Source: Euphrasia confusa (Eukaryota; Streptophyta; Magnoliopsida; Lamiales; Orobanchaceae). From it: 64,000 nucleotides of DNA. Position 1 is the first letter of the stretch. Each line of letters opens with the position of its first letter. This document shows, in pieces, positions 61,464 through 64,000 of the stretch. Made by a program: the position numbers and the translations under genes. The DNA is taken from contig CATPAB010000250.1 in NCBI GenBank assembly GCA_954870475.1, positions 496,001 to 560,000 of the forward strand. The letters run 5' to 3'. The notes beneath the pieces are model-generated. The model made no database searches. It worked only from the letters and a program-made list of their open reading frames with translations, and had not been told where the DNA came from.

Positions 61464-63199
61464 TGATGCAGCCCCAGAGTCGTCGTGATACGAACCTCGT
61501 CGGGGATAGAAAGATAGAAGAAGAACGAAGAACAAGAAAGATAAAAGATACCGGCGGAAGTCCCAAAACCTCTGAACCTGAATTCGTGAAATCAATTAAG
61601 GACGGAACCCTAACCCCCAACACGAAATCGATGCAGCAACTCGGGGATGATGAAGACACACAAACGAGATTTGACTGGCTCGTTGATTCGTCGTTTGAAC
61701 TCTTTTGGTTAATTGGGTAGAATTCGAACCCAAGAGAAGTTTTTATGAAAACTCACGAAACATAATTATTTTATTATCAAAAGTCTTGTTGTTATGTAAC
61801 AATGTCTTAGGAAGCCTTTATATAGGCCAAACGAAACATAAACGTAAAGAAAAAGGAAAGAAAAGCAATAAAAACGCTGAAAACCCTAAAATCCGCCGCT
61901 GCTGTCTTTTTGTGAAGATGTCGCCCGACGGGAATCTTCTGTCGCCCGACATCCCAAATGTCGGGCGACATTGGACCTACGACCGCAGGATTTTCTTCGG
62001 GCGCAGTTTCAACCCACTGTTAGCCCACGCCTTTTTATGAAGATGTCGGCCGACATTGGTGTAGTGTATTTTTGGTGTCGGCCGACATTAGGCCAAAATC
62101 TCGACCGAACTTCTCGTTGCGTCCTCGGCTCACGTATGACCTCCGTTCCGTCGTCTTCTTCGCCGTTCCAACCGGAAAATGAATATCTTGTCTCTTCGAC
62201 GGTCCTCGGGCCACATCACGTCGTTAATACAAGACCCGGTGCATGTTCCAGCTGGACCAGTGACGCGCTCGAGAGCCAAGAAGTTCAAGGCAAGCTTGAT
62301 GTCGATGATTCAAGAAGTTTGGGCGCAAGAGCTATTGAAGAAACCCATCGGGGATGTGGAGAAGCCAAGCCTTATCAACCTGATTGCGTACGAGGAGGCC
62401 GATCCAACGGAAGAATTTGAGTTTCAAGCTGGAACCATGAAGACGAAGCAGGAACGGAGGTCAGACGTGAGCCGAGGAAGCGCCGCGGAGTTCAGCCACG
62501 AGAATGGCTTGGTGTCGGCCGACACCAAGACCTGTCGGACGATAGAGGGTCAAGGATCGACATTCTGCGGAACACGAGGCTCAACCATAGGTGAAATCCG
62601 AAGTTCGGGGTCGATGTCGGACGACAGCTATTACCTGTCGGACGACAAAGAGTCGGGGGCGATATTCTGCGGAACCCGAGGATCAACGCGAGGATCGACT
62701 CTCACTTCGGGTTAAATGTCGGACGACAGCTATTTCTGTCGGACGACAAGTTGATGTCGGACGACAGCTAATTCTGTCGGACGACATAGTATCAGATTTT
62801 GGAAATCGCGGACGTGAATTTGATTTCTGCATTTTTTATTCCTTTTTCTTCATATTTTAGGTCAGCCTATATAAAGGCTTGGAACCCTTGTTATTGAACA
62901 CAACTTTTATGCTATTGAATTATTTTCGTGAGATTATTCTCTACTCTTTTCCGTTCTCTTTTCGATTGTGCCAAAAGAAATCAACCGACGAATCAACGAA
63001 GCATACATACTTCGTTCGTGTGTCTTCATCATCGCCAAGTAGCTGCGTCAATTCCGTTTTGGGGGTTAGGTTTTTCAATCTAATCAATTCAACGAATTAG
63101 GTTCAGAAGTTTGGGGATTTCCATCTATCCAGGTATCCGAAACCCGAATTCAGTGTTCTTCGTATCAAATCAATTATCCATCGATCGAGGTACGTATCA
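61464..63199 (+). repeat. Solo LTR E (998 bp without insert), mosaic type, carrying solo LTR F
   Basis: Starts TGATGCAGCCCC and ends ACGTATCA, flanked by the target duplication ATTAC (61459-61463 and 63200-63204) in the satellite. F interrupts at 61485 and E resumes at 62224. The first part resembles D (GPVTRSRAKKFKASL coding stretch). The middle has TGTCGGACGACA arrays like C (62717, 62737, 62755, 62775, and earlier copies) and GAGGATCAAC repeats like A. The last ~330 bp match the U5 of A. TATATAAA is at 62868-62875. No internal region, so it is a solo LTR of a family not otherwise seen here. Confidence 0.9.
61486..62218 (-). repeat. Solo LTR F (733 bp), nested in solo LTR E
   Basis: On the minus strand it starts TGATGTGGCCC and ends TTCGTATCA, flanked by CGTCG (61481-61485 and 62219-62223). 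Its U5 resembles those of B and C. U3 motifs are TGTCGCCCGAC at 61919 and 61940 and TGTCGGGCGACA at 61959 (spacing 21 and 19), plus TGTCGGCCGACA at 62044 and 62076. Confidence 0.9.
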
Positions 63200-64000
63200 A
63201 TTACTACTATAAACATTGAACCATATTGGTTGCATGGAGTTTTATCAAGAACTTTTACGATTTTTAACTCATTACTCTAAGCGGACGAAATCGTCCGCCT
63301 TTTATAAATCAATATTTGTGGTTCCGAATAGCCATTTTGACACCATTACTACTATAAAAATTGAACCATATTGGTTGCATGGAGTTTTATCAAGAACTTT
63401 TACGATTTTTAACTCATTACTCTAAGCGGACGAAATCGTCCGCCTTTTATAAATCAATATTTGTGGTTCCGAATAGCCATTTAGACACCATTACTACTAT
63501 AAACATTGAATCATATTGGTTTCATGGAGTTTTATCAAGAACTTTTACGATTTTTAACTCATTACTCTAAGCGGACGAAATCGTTCGCCTTTTCGAAATC
63601 AATATTTGTGGTTCCAAATAGCCATTTTGACACCATTACTACTATAAACATTGAATCATATTGGTTGCATGGAGTTTTATCAAGAACTTTTACGATTTTT
63701 AACTCATTACTCTAAGCGGACGAAATCGTCTGCCTTTTCGAAATCAATATTTGTGGTTCCAAAAAGCCATTTTGACACCATTACTACTATAAACATTGAA
63801 TCATATTGGTTGCATGGAGTTTTATCAAGAACTTTTACGATTTTTAACTCATTACTCTAAGCGGACGAAATCGTCCGCCTTTTATAAATCAATATTTGTA
63901 GTTCCGAATATTCATTTTGACACCATTACTACTATAAACATTGAATCATATTGGTTGCACGGAGTTTTATCAAGAACTTTTACGATTTTTAACTCATTAC
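63200..64000 (+). repeat. 145-bp satellite array, block 4 (continues past the window)
   Basis: About 5.5 monomers in the same orientation as the other blocks. Private variants include CCATTTAGACACC (63478) and CCAAAAAGCC (63759). The TTTGTAGTTCCGAATATTC and GCACGGAG variants link it to 58865-60894. Confidence 0.96.

Noticed and set aside
12578..63860. Hundreds of overlapping 63-69-residue open frames in the satellite
   Set aside because: 145 is not a multiple of 3, so each frame is a shifted copy of the same monomer text, overlapping its neighbours with no promoter or codon signal. They are by-products of a homogeneous repeat.

Overview
This window is plant heterochromatin that looks like part of a centromere. 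I see no host gene, rRNA or tRNA gene. About 57% (roughly 36.6 kb) is a 145-bp satellite in four blocks, all in the same orientation (12563-26345, 36752-39619, 42291-61463, 63200 to the window end), about 250 monomers in total. The rest is LTR retrotransposon DNA of one Ty3/gypsy chromovirus group. Its gag-pol (zinc knuckle CX2CX4HX4C, YFDD reverse transcriptase, RNase H, HHCC plus D,D-35-E integrase, reading frame running on into the 3' LTR) and its position inside satellite resemble the plant centromeric CRM clade. The iMet-type primer-binding site TGGTATCAGAGCC and the family type point to a flowering plant; I cannot name the species.

Layout: (1) 1-11777, a left-truncated plus-strand element (copy 1) whose 3' LTR is split by a complete minus-strand element (copy A, 4301-11280, TSD GCTGG). 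(2) 11778-12562, the last 785 bp of another LTR of the same family. (3) Satellite block 1. (4) 26346-36751, element D (TSD CTACT), into which a non-autonomous element B (29861-33449, TSD AAAGG) inserted; B in turn carries a reverse solo LTR G (31206-32048, TSD CGTCG). (5) Satellite block 2. (6) 39620-42290, a non-autonomous element C (TSD ACATT) with LTRs identical by eye and an open 400-residue frame. (7) Satellite block 3, with large recent tandem duplications. (8) 61464-63199, solo LTR E (TSD ATTAC) carrying reverse solo LTR F (61486-62218, TSD CGTCG). (9) Satellite block 4.

All three autonomous copies visible here (1, A, D) are broken, each by a different lesion, so none encodes a complete polyprotein. 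The non-autonomous elements B and C keep the LTR ends, PBS, polypurine tract, gag N-terminus, an acidic region and a short protease-RT linker, and lack zinc knuckle, protease, RT, RNase H and integrase. They are presumably mobilised in trans by intact relatives elsewhere.

Points for a second look: insertion sites clustered in one part of the satellite monomer; a palindrome in the monomer whose two arms changed together in one variant lineage; U3 regions carrying about 20-bp-phased palindromes that share the core CGGACGA with the satellite; conserved splice-like signals around the leader and the protease-RT boundary; a 28-bp duplication of the LTR-PBS junction shared by two families; and a mosaic LTR. 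All comparisons were made by eye.
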